DNA of 64,000 bases from Plasticicumulans lactativorans. GTDB taxonomy: Bacteria > Pseudomonadota > Gammaproteobacteria > Competibacterales > Competibacteraceae. Location of the stretch: positions 62,001-126,000 of the forward strand of contig NZ_SLWY01000006.1 in NCBI RefSeq assembly GCF_004341245.1, written 5' to 3'. A program made the translations under genes and the position numbers. The notes beneath the pieces were generated by a model that was given only the letters and a program-made list of their open reading frames with translations, searched no databases and was not told the origin of the DNA. Positions 54,240 through 63,494 of the stretch are shown here, one piece after another (the stretch's first letter is position 1; the number at the start of each line of letters is the position of its first letter).

Positions 54240-55139
54240 TCAGCGCTTGAGCTTGGGGTCGAGGGCGTCACGCAGCCCGTCGCCCATCAGGTTGAAGGCG
54301 AGCACGGTGACCAGGATCGCAACGCCGGGGAAGGTCACCACCCACCACGCGCGCTGGATGAACTGGCGCGCGTCGGCGAGCATCGTCCCCCACTCGGGCG
54401 TGGGCGGCTGCGCCCCCAGGCCGAGGAAGCCGAGCGCGGCGGCGTCGAGGATCGCCGAGGAGAAGCCGAGCGTCGCCTGCACGATCAGCGGCGCCATGCA
54501 GTTCGGCAGCACGTTGACGAACATCTGCCGCAGCAGCCCGGCGCCGGCGACCTCGCTCGCGATCACGTAGTCCTTGCTGGTCTCGGCGATCACCGCGGCG
54601 CGGGTCAGGCGCACGTAGTGCGGCAGCACCACGATGGCGATGGCGACCATCGCGTTGGCGAGGCTCGGGCCGAGGATCGCGACGATGGCGATCGCCAGCA
54701 GCAGGCTCGGCAGCGCCAGCAGGATGTCCATCAGCCGCATGATCAGGCTCTCGACCGTGCCGCGGAAGAAGCCGGCGATCAGCCCGAGCGTGATGCCGAC
54801 GGCGAGCGACAGCGTCACCACGATCGCCCCGACCAGCAGCGACAGCCGCGCGCCGAACAACAGCCGCGACAGGATGTCGCGGCCGACGTCGTCGGTGCCG
54901 AGCAGGAAGCGCGCATCGCCGCCGGCGCTCCACGCCGGCGGCAGCAGCAGCGCGTCGCGGAACTGTTCGTGCGGGGCGTGCGGCGCCACCCACGGCGCCA
55001 GCAGCGCGAGCACGGTGATCACGACGATCACCGCGAGCCCGGCCAGCGCGCCGCGGTTGGCGGCGAAGTGGCGCCAGTTCTCGAGCCAGGGGCCCGGCGG
55101 TTTTTCCTGTTCGACGACGACGGGCTCGGTGGCACTCAT
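54240..55139 (-). CDS. dppC: peptide ABC transporter permease, DppC-like
   Basis: 299 residues. A cytoplasmic N-terminal tail precedes the first helix ([22 protein letters not shown]). The OppC/DppC periplasmic string [22 protein letters not shown] and the EAA loop after [20 protein letters not shown] are present. It is one of the two channel subunits. dppB lies 18 bases upstream. Confidence 0.93.
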   Translation of the reverse strand: MSATEPVVVEQEKPPGPWLENWRHFAANRGALAGLAVIVVITVLALLAPWVAPHAPHEQFRDALLLPPAWSAGGDARFLLGTDDVGRDILSRLLFGARLSLLVGAIVVTLSLAVGITLGLIAGFFRGTVESLIMRLMDILLALPSLLLAIAIVAILGPSLANAMVAIAIVVLPHYVRLTRAAVIAETSKDYVIASEVAGAGLLRQMFVNVLPNCMAPLIVQATLGFSSAILDAAALGFLGLGAQPPTPEWGTMLADARQFIQRAWWVVTFPGVAILVTVLAFNLMGDGLRDALDPKLKR

Positions 55140-55157
55140 GGCGGCAGCTCCGAAGGG

Positions 55158-56168
55158 TCAGCGGGCGTGGCGGATACGCGGGTTGATCAGGCCGTAGAGC
55201 ATGTCGACCAGCAGGTTGACCAGCATCACCACGGCGGCGACGAGCAGGATGCCGCCCTGCACCGCCGGGTAGTCGCGGCGGCTGATCGAGTCCACCAGCC
55301 ACTTGCCCACGCCCGGCCAGGCGAAGATGGTCTCGGTGAGGATGGCGCCGGCGAGCAGCGTGCCGATCTGCAGGCCGATCACGGTCACCACCGGGATCAG
55401 CGCGTTGCGCAGCGCGTGCACCAGGATCACCCGCGTCTGCGACAGCCCCTTGGCGCGCGCCACGCGGATGTAGTCCTCGCGGATCACCTCCATCATCGAC
55501 GAGCGCGTCATCCGCGCCACCACCGCGAGCGGGATGGTGCCGAGCACGATCGACGGCAGCACCAGGTGGTGCAGCGCCGAGGCGAAGGCGTCGGTGTCGC
55601 CGGCGAGCAGCGTGTCGATCAGCATGAAGCCGGTCACCGGCTCGACGAAGTAGGCCACCGCGATGCGCCCCGACACCGGCGTCCAGCCCAGGTTGACCGA
55701 GAACACCAGGATCAGCAGCAGCGCCCACCAGAAGATCGGCATCGAGTAGCCGGCGAGCGAGACACCCATCACCGTGTGGTCGAACACCGAGCCGCGCCTG
55801 ATGGCGGCGAGGATGCCCACCGGCAGCCCGATGACGACGGCGAACAGCATCGCGCACAGCGACAGCTCGATGGTCGCCGGGAACAGCGTGAAGAACTCCG
55901 TCAGCACCGGCTCGCGGGTCTTGATCGAGCGGCCGAGGTCGCCCTGCAGCGCCGCGCCGATGTAGTTCAGGTACTGCTGCCACAGCGGCTGGTCGAAGCC
56001 CATCTCCCGCATCAGTTGCGCGTGGCGGGCGGGGTCGATGCCGCGCTCGCCGGCGAGCAGCTCGATCGGGTCGCCGGGAATCAGGTGGATCAGGGCGAAG
56101 GCGATCAGCGTGACGCCGATGAAGGTCGGCACCAGCAGGCCCACACGGCGCAGCACGAAGCTCAGCAT
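55158..56168 (-). CDS. dppB: peptide ABC transporter permease, DppB-like
   Basis: 336 residues. A first helix at residues 9-29 (LLVPTFIGVTLIAFALIHLI) precedes the DppB motif PGDPIELLAGERG, then the five-helix core with the EAA loop (MMEVIREDYIRVARAKGLS) and the C-terminal WPGVGKWLVDSISRRDYP. It is the second channel subunit. The gene is 61 bases downstream of the binding-protein gene. Confidence 0.93.
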   Translation of the reverse strand: MLSFVLRRVGLLVPTFIGVTLIAFALIHLIPGDPIELLAGERGIDPARHAQLMREMGFDQPLWQQYLNYIGAALQGDLGRSIKTREPVLTEFFTLFPATIELSLCAMLFAVVIGLPVGILAAIRRGSVFDHTVMGVSLAGYSMPIFWWALLLILVFSVNLGWTPVSGRIAVAYFVEPVTGFMLIDTLLAGDTDAFASALHHLVLPSIVLGTIPLAVVARMTRSSMMEVIREDYIRVARAKGLSQTRVILVHALRNALIPVVTVIGLQIGTLLAGAILTETIFAWPGVGKWLVDSISRRDYPAVQGGILLVAAVVMLVNLLVDMLYGLINPRIRHAR

Positions 56169-56229
56169 GGCGGCACGCTCCCGATGGCCGTGCCCGGACC
56201 CGGCGGCTGCGCCGGGCCCGGGCGCGGGC

Positions 56230-57825
56230 TCACTTGATGTCGACCCCGTAGAACAGGTTGAGGCCGAAGGGGTGGATGCGGAAGTCGACGACTTCCTTGC
56301 GCACCGGCTGGTAGACCACCGAGTGCGCGATGGTGATCCACGGCGCCTGCTCCTTGAACACCACCTGCGCCTGCTCGTAGAGCTTGGTGCGCTCGGCGAC
56401 GTCGGAGACCATGCGCGCCTTGGTGATCAGCTCCTGGTAGGGCGCGTAGCACCACTTGGCGTAGTTGCTGCCGGTCTTCGCCGACTCGCAGGACAGCAGC
56501 GTGGCGAGGAAGTTGTCCGGGTCGCCGTTGTCGCCGGTCCAGCCCATCAGCGCGGTCTGGTGCTCGCCGGCCTTCAGCCGCTTCAGGTACTCGCCCCATT
56601 CGAAGCTGACGATCTTCGCCTTCACGCCGATCCTGGCCCAGTCGGCCTGGATCATCTCGGCCATGCGCCGGGCGTTGGGGTTGTAGGGCCGCTGCACCGG
56701 CATCGCCCACAGGTCGGTCTCGAAGCCGTCGCCGAGGCCGGCCTCCTTGAGCAGCGCCCTGGCCTTCTCGGGGTCGTAGGGGTAGTCCTGCACCGCGTCG
56801 TTGTACGACCAGATGGTCGGCGGGATCGGGTTCTTCGCCACCTTGCCGGCGCCCTGGTAGACCGCCTCGATGATCGCCGCCTTGTTCACCGCCAGGTTCA
56901 GCGCCTGGCGCACGCGCATGTCGTCGAAGGGCTTCTTCTGCGTGTTGAACGCCAGGTAGCCGATGTTGAGCCCTTCCTGCGACAGCAGGTTGATGTTCGG
57001 GTCGGTCTTCATCGCCGCCAGGTCGGCGGGGTTGGGGTAGGACATCACGTGGCACTCGCCGGCCTTGAGCTTGGCGTAGCGCACCGAGGCATCGGGCGTG
57101 ATCGCGAACACCAGCGTGTCGATCGGCGCCTTGCCGCGCCAGTAGTCGGCGTTGGCCTTGTAGCGGATCACCGCGTCCTTCTGGTAGTTGACGAGCTGGA
57201 ACGGCCCGGTGCCGACCGGCTTCAGGTCGATGGTCTCGGGCCTGCCCGCCTTCATCATCGCGTCGGCGTACTCGGCCGACATGATCGAGCCGAGGTCCAT
57301 CGCGATGTCGGCGAGGAACGGCGCCTCCGGGTGCTTCAGCACGAAGCGCACGGTGTCGTCGTCGACCTTCTCGACCTTGTCGATCAGCGCCGGCAGGTCC
57401 ATGCCCTCGAAGTACTCGTAGGTGCCGCCCGAGACCTTGTGGTACGGGTGGTTCTTGTCGAGCTGGCGCAGGAAGCTGAACACCACGTCGTCGGCGTTGA
57501 AGTCGCGCGTCGGCTTGAAGTCGGCGGTGGTGTGGAACTTCACCCCCTTGCGCAGGTGGAAGGTGTACTGCAGCCCGTCGGGTGACACCTCCCAGCGTTC
57601 CGCGAGGCCCGGGATGATCGTCGTCGCGCCGCGCTCGAACTCCACCAGGCGGTTGTAGAGCGGCTGCGAGACGGCGTCGAAGGTCGTGCCGGCGGTGTAG
57701 AACTGCGCATTGAAGCCCTCGGGGCTCGCCTCGGAGCAATACACCAGCGTCTTCGCGGCGAACGCCGGCGCGGCGATCAGGGAGGCGGCGACCGCGGCCG
57801 CCAGGCACAGGCGTGACTGGAACAT
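56230..57825 (-). CDS. dppA: periplasmic dipeptide/oligopeptide-binding protein, DppA-like
   Basis: 531 residues from ATG 57825. A signal peptide ends at PAFAA (about residue 23) and is followed by KTLVYCSEASPEGFNAQFYT, very close in style to E. coli DppA. The SBP_bac_5 fold covers the rest (LAERWEVSPDGLQYTFHLRKG, GWTGDNGDPDNF). It delivers dipeptides, or haem or antibiotics in some species, to DppBCDF. It heads the minus-strand operon; 208 bases separate it from the divergent pentapeptide-repeat gene. Confidence 0.93.
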   Translation of the reverse strand: MFQSRLCLAAAVAASLIAAPAFAAKTLVYCSEASPEGFNAQFYTAGTTFDAVSQPLYNRLVEFERGATTIIPGLAERWEVSPDGLQYTFHLRKGVKFHTTADFKPTRDFNADDVVFSFLRQLDKNHPYHKVSGGTYEYFEGMDLPALIDKVEKVDDDTVRFVLKHPEAPFLADIAMDLGSIMSAEYADAMMKAGRPETIDLKPVGTGPFQLVNYQKDAVIRYKANADYWRGKAPIDTLVFAITPDASVRYAKLKAGECHVMSYPNPADLAAMKTDPNINLLSQEGLNIGYLAFNTQKKPFDDMRVRQALNLAVNKAAIIEAVYQGAGKVAKNPIPPTIWSYNDAVQDYPYDPEKARALLKEAGLGDGFETDLWAMPVQRPYNPNARRMAEMIQADWARIGVKAKIVSFEWGEYLKRLKAGEHQTALMGWTGDNGDPDNFLATLLSCESAKTGSNYAKWCYAPYQELITKARMVSDVAERTKLYEQAQVVFKEQAPWITIAHSVVYQPVRKEVVDFRIHPFGLNLFYGVDIK

Positions 57826-58033
57826 GAAGCGTACCCCGTAAGCGTTGGCCAGCATGGAACCCGGTACCCGGACCACCCTGCGTACCGGCACACGCTCAAA
57901 TGTAGTCACCCGGCTACAAAGCGCACCCCCGTTGTGCAATGGCCGGCGACCGCCGCACCCCGCGACCGTGGCGACGTGCCGGCGGCCGGCTAAGCTCGAT
58001 GGGAAACGAAGAAGATCCGCTGGGAGCGCACCC

Positions 58034-60571
58034 GTGAAGCCGCATGGCCCCCGCAAGCCGCTGGACCCGTGGCGCGCCCTGGCGACCGGGATGTCGACGC
58101 CCGCGTCGGCCCCGGTGCCACCGCCAGCGCCCGCGACGACTGACGCTGCGGCAGCGCCGGCCACGGAACCTGCAACGACGCCAGCGCCGGAAGCCGCCCC
58201 GACTGACGCCACCCCCTCCGGCAAGGACCTGCTCGACACCGTCAACGCGGCCGCCGGCACGGTCGCCGGGCTGCACGTCGCCTTCATGGCGCTCAGCGCC
58301 TACGTGGTGGTGACGGTGTGGGGCACCACCCACCGCGACCTCGCGCTCGACAGCCCGGTGAAGCTGCCGCTGATCGACGTGCAGGTGGGGCTCACCAGCT
58401 TCTACGCTGCGGTGCCGTGGCTGTACTGGCTGGTGCACCTGAACCTGCTGATCCAGTTCGAACTGCTGGCGCGCAAGACCTGGGCGTTCTCGACCACCAC
58501 CGACTACGCCGCGCTGGCGCCACGCCTGTACCTGTTCCCCTTCGTCCACTACCTGCTGCACGGCGCCGGCCGGCTGGTGCGGCCGCTGCTGGCGGTGGCG
58601 GTGTTCACCAGCGTGATCGCGTTTCCGTGGTTCGTGCTGCTGTTCGTGCAGGTGAAGTTTCTCGCCTATCACTCGGAGGCGATCACCTGGTCGCAGCGCG
58701 GCGCGGTGTGGATGGATGCGATTACGGTGAGGTTGTTATGGCCGCTGATCGCCTCGCGCAGCGGCATTTGGGAGAGTGGTTTCCAATCGGAGTGCTGGCA
58801 TGACAAATCCGGTCGCAAGATCGGTGCCTCGCCGTGGCTGGCGACGCGTGCGATGGCGATCGGCTTTCTGATTACGGTCGGCTTCGCCACCGTCGCCCTG
58901 GTGCCGGGCCAGCGCTACGAGACGCAGGGCGAAGGAGACTCCGCGAAGCTGGTCTGGCACCTCGACGGCTTCGAAGGCCAACTGGTGCGTTGGCTCAATC
59001 GCAGCACATTGTCGGATTGGGGGCGATGCCGCTGGCTGGTCGGCGGCGCGCTTACGCTCCGGGTTCGAGCCGAAGCGGCTGACAAGGACTCGGAACCACC
59101 CGCCGCCTGCGCGGATCAGGATGTTCGCGGCAAGCTCGGCCCGACGCTGTGGCTCACCGCCTGGCTGTTCGACCCGCATCGTGATGCGCGAGGTAGAGCG
59201 ATCGGCACCGAAGCGGAGCCGCTGCTCGCACGCCTGCTCCCCGAGCGCTACCTCGACCTGCACGGCGAGGTGCTGCTGGACGAGAAACCCTCCGCCGAAG
59301 TGCGGCACGCGCTGCGGGGCGATCTCGACCGCCTGCCGGCCGGACGGACCATCACCGGAGCCGGGGCGGCGCCAGCGCCGGCGGAGAACGCGTCGGAGAA
59401 ACAGAAAACGCTGAAGGACGCGCTCGCCCAGACGGTGCCACTCGGCAAGCTGAAGGGGCGCGACCTGCAGGGCGCCGACCTCAGCGGCGCCGTGCTGCCG
59501 CTCGCCGATCTGAGCGAGTCACGCCTGGCCGGGGCGAATCTCGTCAGCGCCCAGATCCAGGGTGCCCGCCTCAACCTCGCCTACCTCCAAGGCGCGAGCC
59601 TCGACCGCGCCAACCTCCAGGGCGCGCGCCTCGACTTCGCCCAGCTCCAGGGCGCGCGCCTCGACTTCGCCCAGCTCCAGGGCGCGAGCCTCGTCGGCGC
59701 CCAGCTCCAGGGCGCGCGCCTCGACTTCGCCCAGCTCCAGGGCGCGTACCTCGTCAACGCCCAGCTCCAGGGCGCGCGCCTCGACTTCGCCCAGCTCCAG
59801 GGCGCGCGCCTCGACGGCGCCCAGCTCCAGGGCGCGAGCCTCGTCGGCGCCCGGCTCCAGGGCGCGAGCCTCGACGGCGCCCGGCTCCAGGGCGCGCGCC
59901 TCTTCACCGCCCAACTCCAGGGCGCGAGCCTCTTCACCGCCCAACTCCAGGGCGCGAGCCTCGGCGGCGCCCAACTCCAGGGCGCGAGCCTCGACCTCGC
60001 CCAACTTGATGCGGCCGATCTGAGTCGCACAGCGCTTGCCGGCGCTACAGGGACGGGCGTCTCTGCTGAAGCCGCCGCCTTGCGCGGCGTGTCGGATCAG
60101 CTGCTGAGCGCCGACGCGGTCGAGGCGCTGCGGCAAGGCGTCGAACCGTACCTCGACCCCGGAGCGCTGGAAGCCTTCACCGCGCGCCTCGCGGCGGCCC
60201 GGCAGCAGGGCTTCGGCACGCTGCGCATCACAGGTGACTGCTTCGGCCCCGAGGCGCTCGGCTGTCGTGAACAGGGTCGGGACTTCGCGGCGTTCCGCGC
60301 CGAAAAACATCTTCCAGCGCTCATGCGACGGGCGTGTGCAGACGCGGACGTCGCACGCGGACTCACTCGGCGGTGGTCAGTTTTTGAACGGTTCCTTCGC
60401 GGCATCGACACGGGCGACGCCGACTTCGGCCTCGCGCAAGCACTGGCCGCACGACTCGGCGATGCGGACTGCCAGGGCCTGGCCGCGCTGACGGATGCGG
60501 ATCGGGAAACCCTGGAGCAGGCCGTCGCAGACGAACAGGACGCGGCGGCACGCGCGCCCGCTCAGCCCTGA
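58034..60571 (+). CDS. membrane-anchored pentapeptide-repeat protein
   Basis: 845 residues from a GTG at 58034 with a GGGAG site 7 bases before it; ATG 58091 is an alternative. A Pro/Ala/Thr-rich tail (about 20-60) is followed by four hydrophobic helices (about 75-97, 120-148, 185-215, 275-295), a soluble middle domain, and a pentapeptide-repeat solenoid from about residue 475 to 660 with A(D/N/R)L-type units such as GARLDFAQLQ. The C-terminal 180 residues are helical and unrecognised. Pentapeptide solenoids form quadrilateral beta-helices that mediate protein contacts. The first half lacks a family I can name. Confidence 0.8.
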   Translation: MKPHGPRKPLDPWRALATGMSTPASAPVPPPAPATTDAAAAPATEPATTPAPEAAPTDATPSGKDLLDTVNAAAGTVAGLHVAFMALSAYVVVTVWGTTHRDLALDSPVKLPLIDVQVGLTSFYAAVPWLYWLVHLNLLIQFELLARKTWAFSTTTDYAALAPRLYLFPFVHYLLHGAGRLVRPLLAVAVFTSVIAFPWFVLLFVQVKFLAYHSEAITWSQRGAVWMDAITVRLLWPLIASRSGIWESGFQSECWHDKSGRKIGASPWLATRAMAIGFLITVGFATVALVPGQRYETQGEGDSAKLVWHLDGFEGQLVRWLNRSTLSDWGRCRWLVGGALTLRVRAEAADKDSEPPAACADQDVRGKLGPTLWLTAWLFDPHRDARGRAIGTEAEPLLARLLPERYLDLHGEVLLDEKPSAEVRHALRGDLDRLPAGRTITGAGAAPAPAENASEKQKTLKDALAQTVPLGKLKGRDLQGADLSGAVLPLADLSESRLAGANLVSAQIQGARLNLAYLQGASLDRANLQGARLDFAQLQGARLDFAQLQGASLVGAQLQGARLDFAQLQGAYLVNAQLQGARLDFAQLQGARLDGAQLQGASLVGARLQGASLDGARLQGARLFTAQLQGASLFTAQLQGASLGGAQLQGASLDLAQLDAADLSRTALAGATGTGVSAEAAALRGVSDQLLSADAVEALRQGVEPYLDPGALEAFTARLAAARQQGFGTLRITGDCFGPEALGCREQGRDFAAFRAEKHLPALMRRACADADVARGLTRRWSVFERFLRGIDTGDADFGLAQALAARLGDADCQGLAALTDADRETLEQAVADEQDAAARAPAQP
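59561..60010 (+). repeat. fifteen 30-bp tandem repeats inside the pentapeptide-repeat gene
   Basis: Fifteen contiguous units of exactly 30 bases start GGCGCG and mostly end CCCAGCTCCAG, each coding ten residues (two pentapeptides). Several units are identical over all 30 bases (for example at 59621, 59651, 59711 and 59771). Variation is concentrated at codons 3, 5 and 6 of the unit. Identity at silent positions shows recent expansion or gene conversion. Confidence 0.95.
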
Positions 60572-60881
60572 TGCCATGGACGGCATACCGCCGGGCGCCA
60601 GTCCCGCCCTCGCCGCGGCCGGCCCGCGGTGACGGAGACGGGCCGGCGCCCACCCACTCGAACTCACACCGCACGCAACCCGCCCGCCCCGGCCGCCGTC
60701 GTCGCCCCTGGCCGCCGCGGCGAAGCCCGGAGCCGTCGGCTATGGTTCGGGGCGCGAGCGGTCGTGCGGCCCGGCGGATGACGTGATCCGCGGCGGCGGA
60801 GCGGCCCGGCCGCGGCGAACCCGCAACGGCGTAGCGACGCGGATGTCGCCTCCGCCCACCCACCTCGAGAGGAGCAAGACG
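60572..60881. other. 310-base gap before tctB
   Basis: Very GC-rich. It contains short palindromes (CCGCGG, GGCCGGC) but no stem followed by a T-run, no clear promoter and no supported gene. The only definite signal is the GAGAGGAG ribosome-binding site of tctB at the right end. Confidence 0.5.
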
Positions 60882-61340
60882 ATGAGCGTGATCCGGCACC
60901 CGAAGGATTTCTGGTCGGGGGTGATGTACCTCGCCTTCGGCCTCGCCGCCGTGTGGCTGGCGCGCGACTACGGCATGGGCAGCGCCGGGCGCATGGGGCC
61001 CGGCTACTTCCCCACCGTGCTCGGCGCGCTGCTCGCGCTGATCGGGCTGATCTCGGCGGTGCGCGCCTTCTTCGGCGACGGTGAGGGCATCGGCCGCTTC
61101 GCGCTGGGCGAGGTGGCGCTGGTGCTCGGCGCCGTGCTGCTGTTCGGCTTCCTGGTGCGCAGCGCCGGGCTCGTCGTCGCGCTGCCCGCGCTGGTGGTGA
61201 TCGGCGCCTTCGCCAGCAAGCGCTTCCGCCTGGCGCCCTCGCTGCTGCTCGCCGCCGGGCTGACGGTGTTCAGCGTGCTGGTCTTCGTCAAGGGCCTCGG
61301 CGTGCCGATGCCGATGCTCGGCACGTGGTTCGGAGGCTGA
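60882..61340 (+). CDS. tctB: tripartite tricarboxylate transporter small membrane subunit, TctB-like
   Basis: 152 residues from ATG 60882, set by GAGAGGAGC. Four membrane helices are visible (about 12-30, 45-63, 75-98 and 105-140), with GRMGPGYFPTVLGALLALIG, a recurrent TctB string. With TctA it imports tri- or dicarboxylates coupled to an ion gradient. tctA starts 4 bases after the stop. No tctC binding-protein gene lies in the window. Confidence 0.9.
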   Translation: MSVIRHPKDFWSGVMYLAFGLAAVWLARDYGMGSAGRMGPGYFPTVLGALLALIGLISAVRAFFGDGEGIGRFALGEVALVLGAVLLFGFLVRSAGLVVALPALVVIGAFASKRFRLAPSLLLAAGLTVFSVLVFVKGLGVPMPMLGTWFGG

Positions 61341-61344
61341 CGCG

Positions 61345-62850
61345 ATGGAGATCCTCGCCAACCTGTGGCTCGGCCTCGAAACGGCGATGAGCCTCGCCAA
61401 CCTCGCCTACTGCCTGCTCGGGGTGTTCCTCGGCACCGCCATCGGCGTGCTGCCCGGCCTCGGCCCGGTCGCCACCATCGCGATGCTGCTGCCGGCCACC
61501 TTCGGCCTGCCGCCGGTGGCGGCGCTGATCATGCTCGCCGGCATCTACTACGGCGCGCAGTACGGCGGCTCGACCACGGCGATCCTGGTCAACCTGCCGG
61601 GTGAATCGTCCTCGGTGGTCACCGCGCTCGACGGCTACCAGATGGCGCGCCAGGGGCACGCCGGCAAGGCGCTCGCCACCGCGGCGATCGGCTCGTTCAT
61701 CGCCGGTACGCTGTCGACGCTGCTGATCGCCTTCTTCGCCCCGCCGCTCGCCGACGTGGCGCTGACCTTCGGCCCGGCCGAGTACTTCTCGCTGATGGTG
61801 CTGGGCCTGGTCGCCTCGATCGTGCTCGCCCACGGCTCGCTGCTGCACGCCGTCGGCATGATCGTGTTCGGCCTGCTGCTCGGCCTGGTCGGCACCGACG
61901 TCAATTCGGGCACCGCGCGCTACACCTTCGACCTGCCCGAGCTCGCCGACGGCATCAACTTCGTCGTGGTGGCGATGGGCGTGTTCGGCATCGGCGAGAT
62001 CGTGCGCAACCTGGAGCACGAGATGACGCGCGAGGTGATGATCAAGCGCGTCACCGGGCTGTTGCCGACGCGCGAGGACTTCAGGCGCATCATCGCCCCG
62101 GTGCTGCGCGGCACCGCGCTCGGCTCGGTGCTCGGCATCCTCCCCGGCGGCGGCGCGATGCTCGCGTCGTTCTCCGCCTACGCGCTGGAGAAGAAGGTCT
62201 CGCCGAACGCGGCCAACTTCGGCAAGGGCGCGATCGAGGGCGTGGCGGCGCCCGAATCGGCCAACAACGCCGGCGCGCAGACCTCGTTCATCCCGATGCT
62301 GACGCTCGGCATTCCGTCGAACCCGGTGATGGCGCTGATGATCGGCGCGATGATCATCCAGGGCATCCAGCCCGGCCCGGCGGTGATGACCGAGCAGCCG
62401 ACGCTGTTCTGGGGCCTGATCGTGTCGATGTGGATCGGCAACTTCTTCCTGCTGGTGCTCAACCTGCCGCTGATCGGGCTGTGGGTGCGGATGATCCTGG
62501 TGCCCTACCACCTGCTCTACCCGGCGATCCTGGTGTTCTGCGCGATCGGCGTGTTCAGCCTCAACAACAGCACCTTCGACGTCCACCTGATGGCGCTGTT
62601 CGGACTCGCCGGCTACGTCTTCGCCAAGCTCGACTGCGAGCCGGCGCCGCTGATGCTCGGCTTCATCCTCGGCCCGATGATGGAGGAGTACCTGCGCCGC
62701 GCGCTGCTGCTGTCCAAGGGCGACCCGAGCGTGTTCGTCACCCGCCCGATCAGCGCGGTGATGTTGCTGCTGGCGCTCGCCGGGCTCATCGCGGTGCTGA
62801 GCCCGGCGCTGCGCAGGAAGCGCGACGAGGCCTTCACCGAGGACGACTGA
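61345..62850 (+). CDS. tctA: tripartite tricarboxylate transporter large membrane subunit, TctA-like
   Basis: 501 residues, full length, with about 11-12 hydrophobic helices. The two TctA signatures are GVLPGLGPVATIAMLLPATFG (near residue 35) and LGILPGGGAMLASF with PESANNAGAQTSFIPMLTLGIP (near 260-330). It is the ion-coupled carboxylate channel. It is translated in tandem with tctB. Substrate specificity would come from the missing TctC-type binding protein. Confidence 0.94.
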   Translation: MEILANLWLGLETAMSLANLAYCLLGVFLGTAIGVLPGLGPVATIAMLLPATFGLPPVAALIMLAGIYYGAQYGGSTTAILVNLPGESSSVVTALDGYQMARQGHAGKALATAAIGSFIAGTLSTLLIAFFAPPLADVALTFGPAEYFSLMVLGLVASIVLAHGSLLHAVGMIVFGLLLGLVGTDVNSGTARYTFDLPELADGINFVVVAMGVFGIGEIVRNLEHEMTREVMIKRVTGLLPTREDFRRIIAPVLRGTALGSVLGILPGGGAMLASFSAYALEKKVSPNAANFGKGAIEGVAAPESANNAGAQTSFIPMLTLGIPSNPVMALMIGAMIIQGIQPGPAVMTEQPTLFWGLIVSMWIGNFFLLVLNLPLIGLWVRMILVPYHLLYPAILVFCAIGVFSLNNSTFDVHLMALFGLAGYVFAKLDCEPAPLMLGFILGPMMEEYLRRALLLSKGDPSVFVTRPISAVMLLLALAGLIAVLSPALRRKRDEAFTEDD

Positions 62851-62946
62851 GGCCGGCCCCGCTCACCGGCGGCCGCCGCCTTCCCGCGCGGCCGGCCGCC
62901 TCCCGACGTGCGGCGCAGCGCCGCCGCTGCGCTTGAGGGCATGCAC

Positions 62947-63474
62947 ATGGCGATTTACGCGTTGGACGGGGTGGCCCCGACGATTGCCGCATCGGCCTGG
63001 GTCGCCGACAGCGCCGAAGTCATCGGCAACGTCGCGCTGGGCGAGGACGCCAGCGTCTGGTTCGGCGTGGTGATCCGCGGCGACGGCCCGGACACCATCC
63101 GCATCGGCCGCGGCACCAACATCCAGGATGCCAGCGTGCTGCACGCCGATCCGGGCAGGCCGCTGGAGATCGGCGACCACGTCACCGTCGGCCACCAGGC
63201 GATGCTGCACGGCTGCAGCATCGGCGACGGCTCGCTGATCGGCATCGGCGCCGTGGTGCTGAACGGCGCGCGCATCGGCAGGCACTGCCTGGTCGGCGCC
63301 GGCGCGCTGGTCACCGAGGGCAAGGCGTTCCCCGACGGCTCGCTGATCGTCGGCAGCCCGGCGCGGGTGGCGCGCACGCTCACCCCCGAGCAGATCGACG
63401 GGCTCGCGCGAAGCGCCCGCCACTACGTCGACAACGCCGCGCGCTTCCGCCGCGGCCTCGTGCGGCTCGGCTGA
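62947..63474 (+). CDS. gamma-class carbonic anhydrase-like hexapeptide protein (YrdA family)
   Basis: 175 residues from ATG 62947, with a GAGGG site at the right spacing; 62941 is an alternative. A left-handed beta-helix of hexapeptide repeats ([31 protein letters not shown]) carries the three metal-ligand histidines in VLHAD and VGHQAMLHG. Many members of this clade bind zinc but show weak or no carbonic anhydrase activity, so the biochemical role is uncertain. It stands alone between tctA and a convergent dehydrogenase gene. Confidence 0.9.
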   Translation: MAIYALDGVAPTIAASAWVADSAEVIGNVALGEDASVWFGVVIRGDGPDTIRIGRGTNIQDASVLHADPGRPLEIGDHVTVGHQAMLHGCSIGDGSLIGIGAVVLNGARIGRHCLVGAGALVTEGKAFPDGSLIVGSPARVARTLTPEQIDGLARSARHYVDNAARFRRGLVRLG

Positions 63475-63494
63475 GCCCTGCGCGCGCGCCGGCC

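Noticed and set aside
59561-60010. Regular 30-bp repeats that could suggest a CRISPR array
   Set aside because: The units are contiguous with no spacers, and they code in frame for decapeptides of a pentapeptide-repeat solenoid.
59519-60310. Long open frame on the minus strand across the tandem repeats (ARALELG-type repeats)
   Set aside because: It is an antisense reading of the GC-rich repeat; the plus-strand frame gives recognisable pentapeptide repeats and continues into normal protein on both sides.
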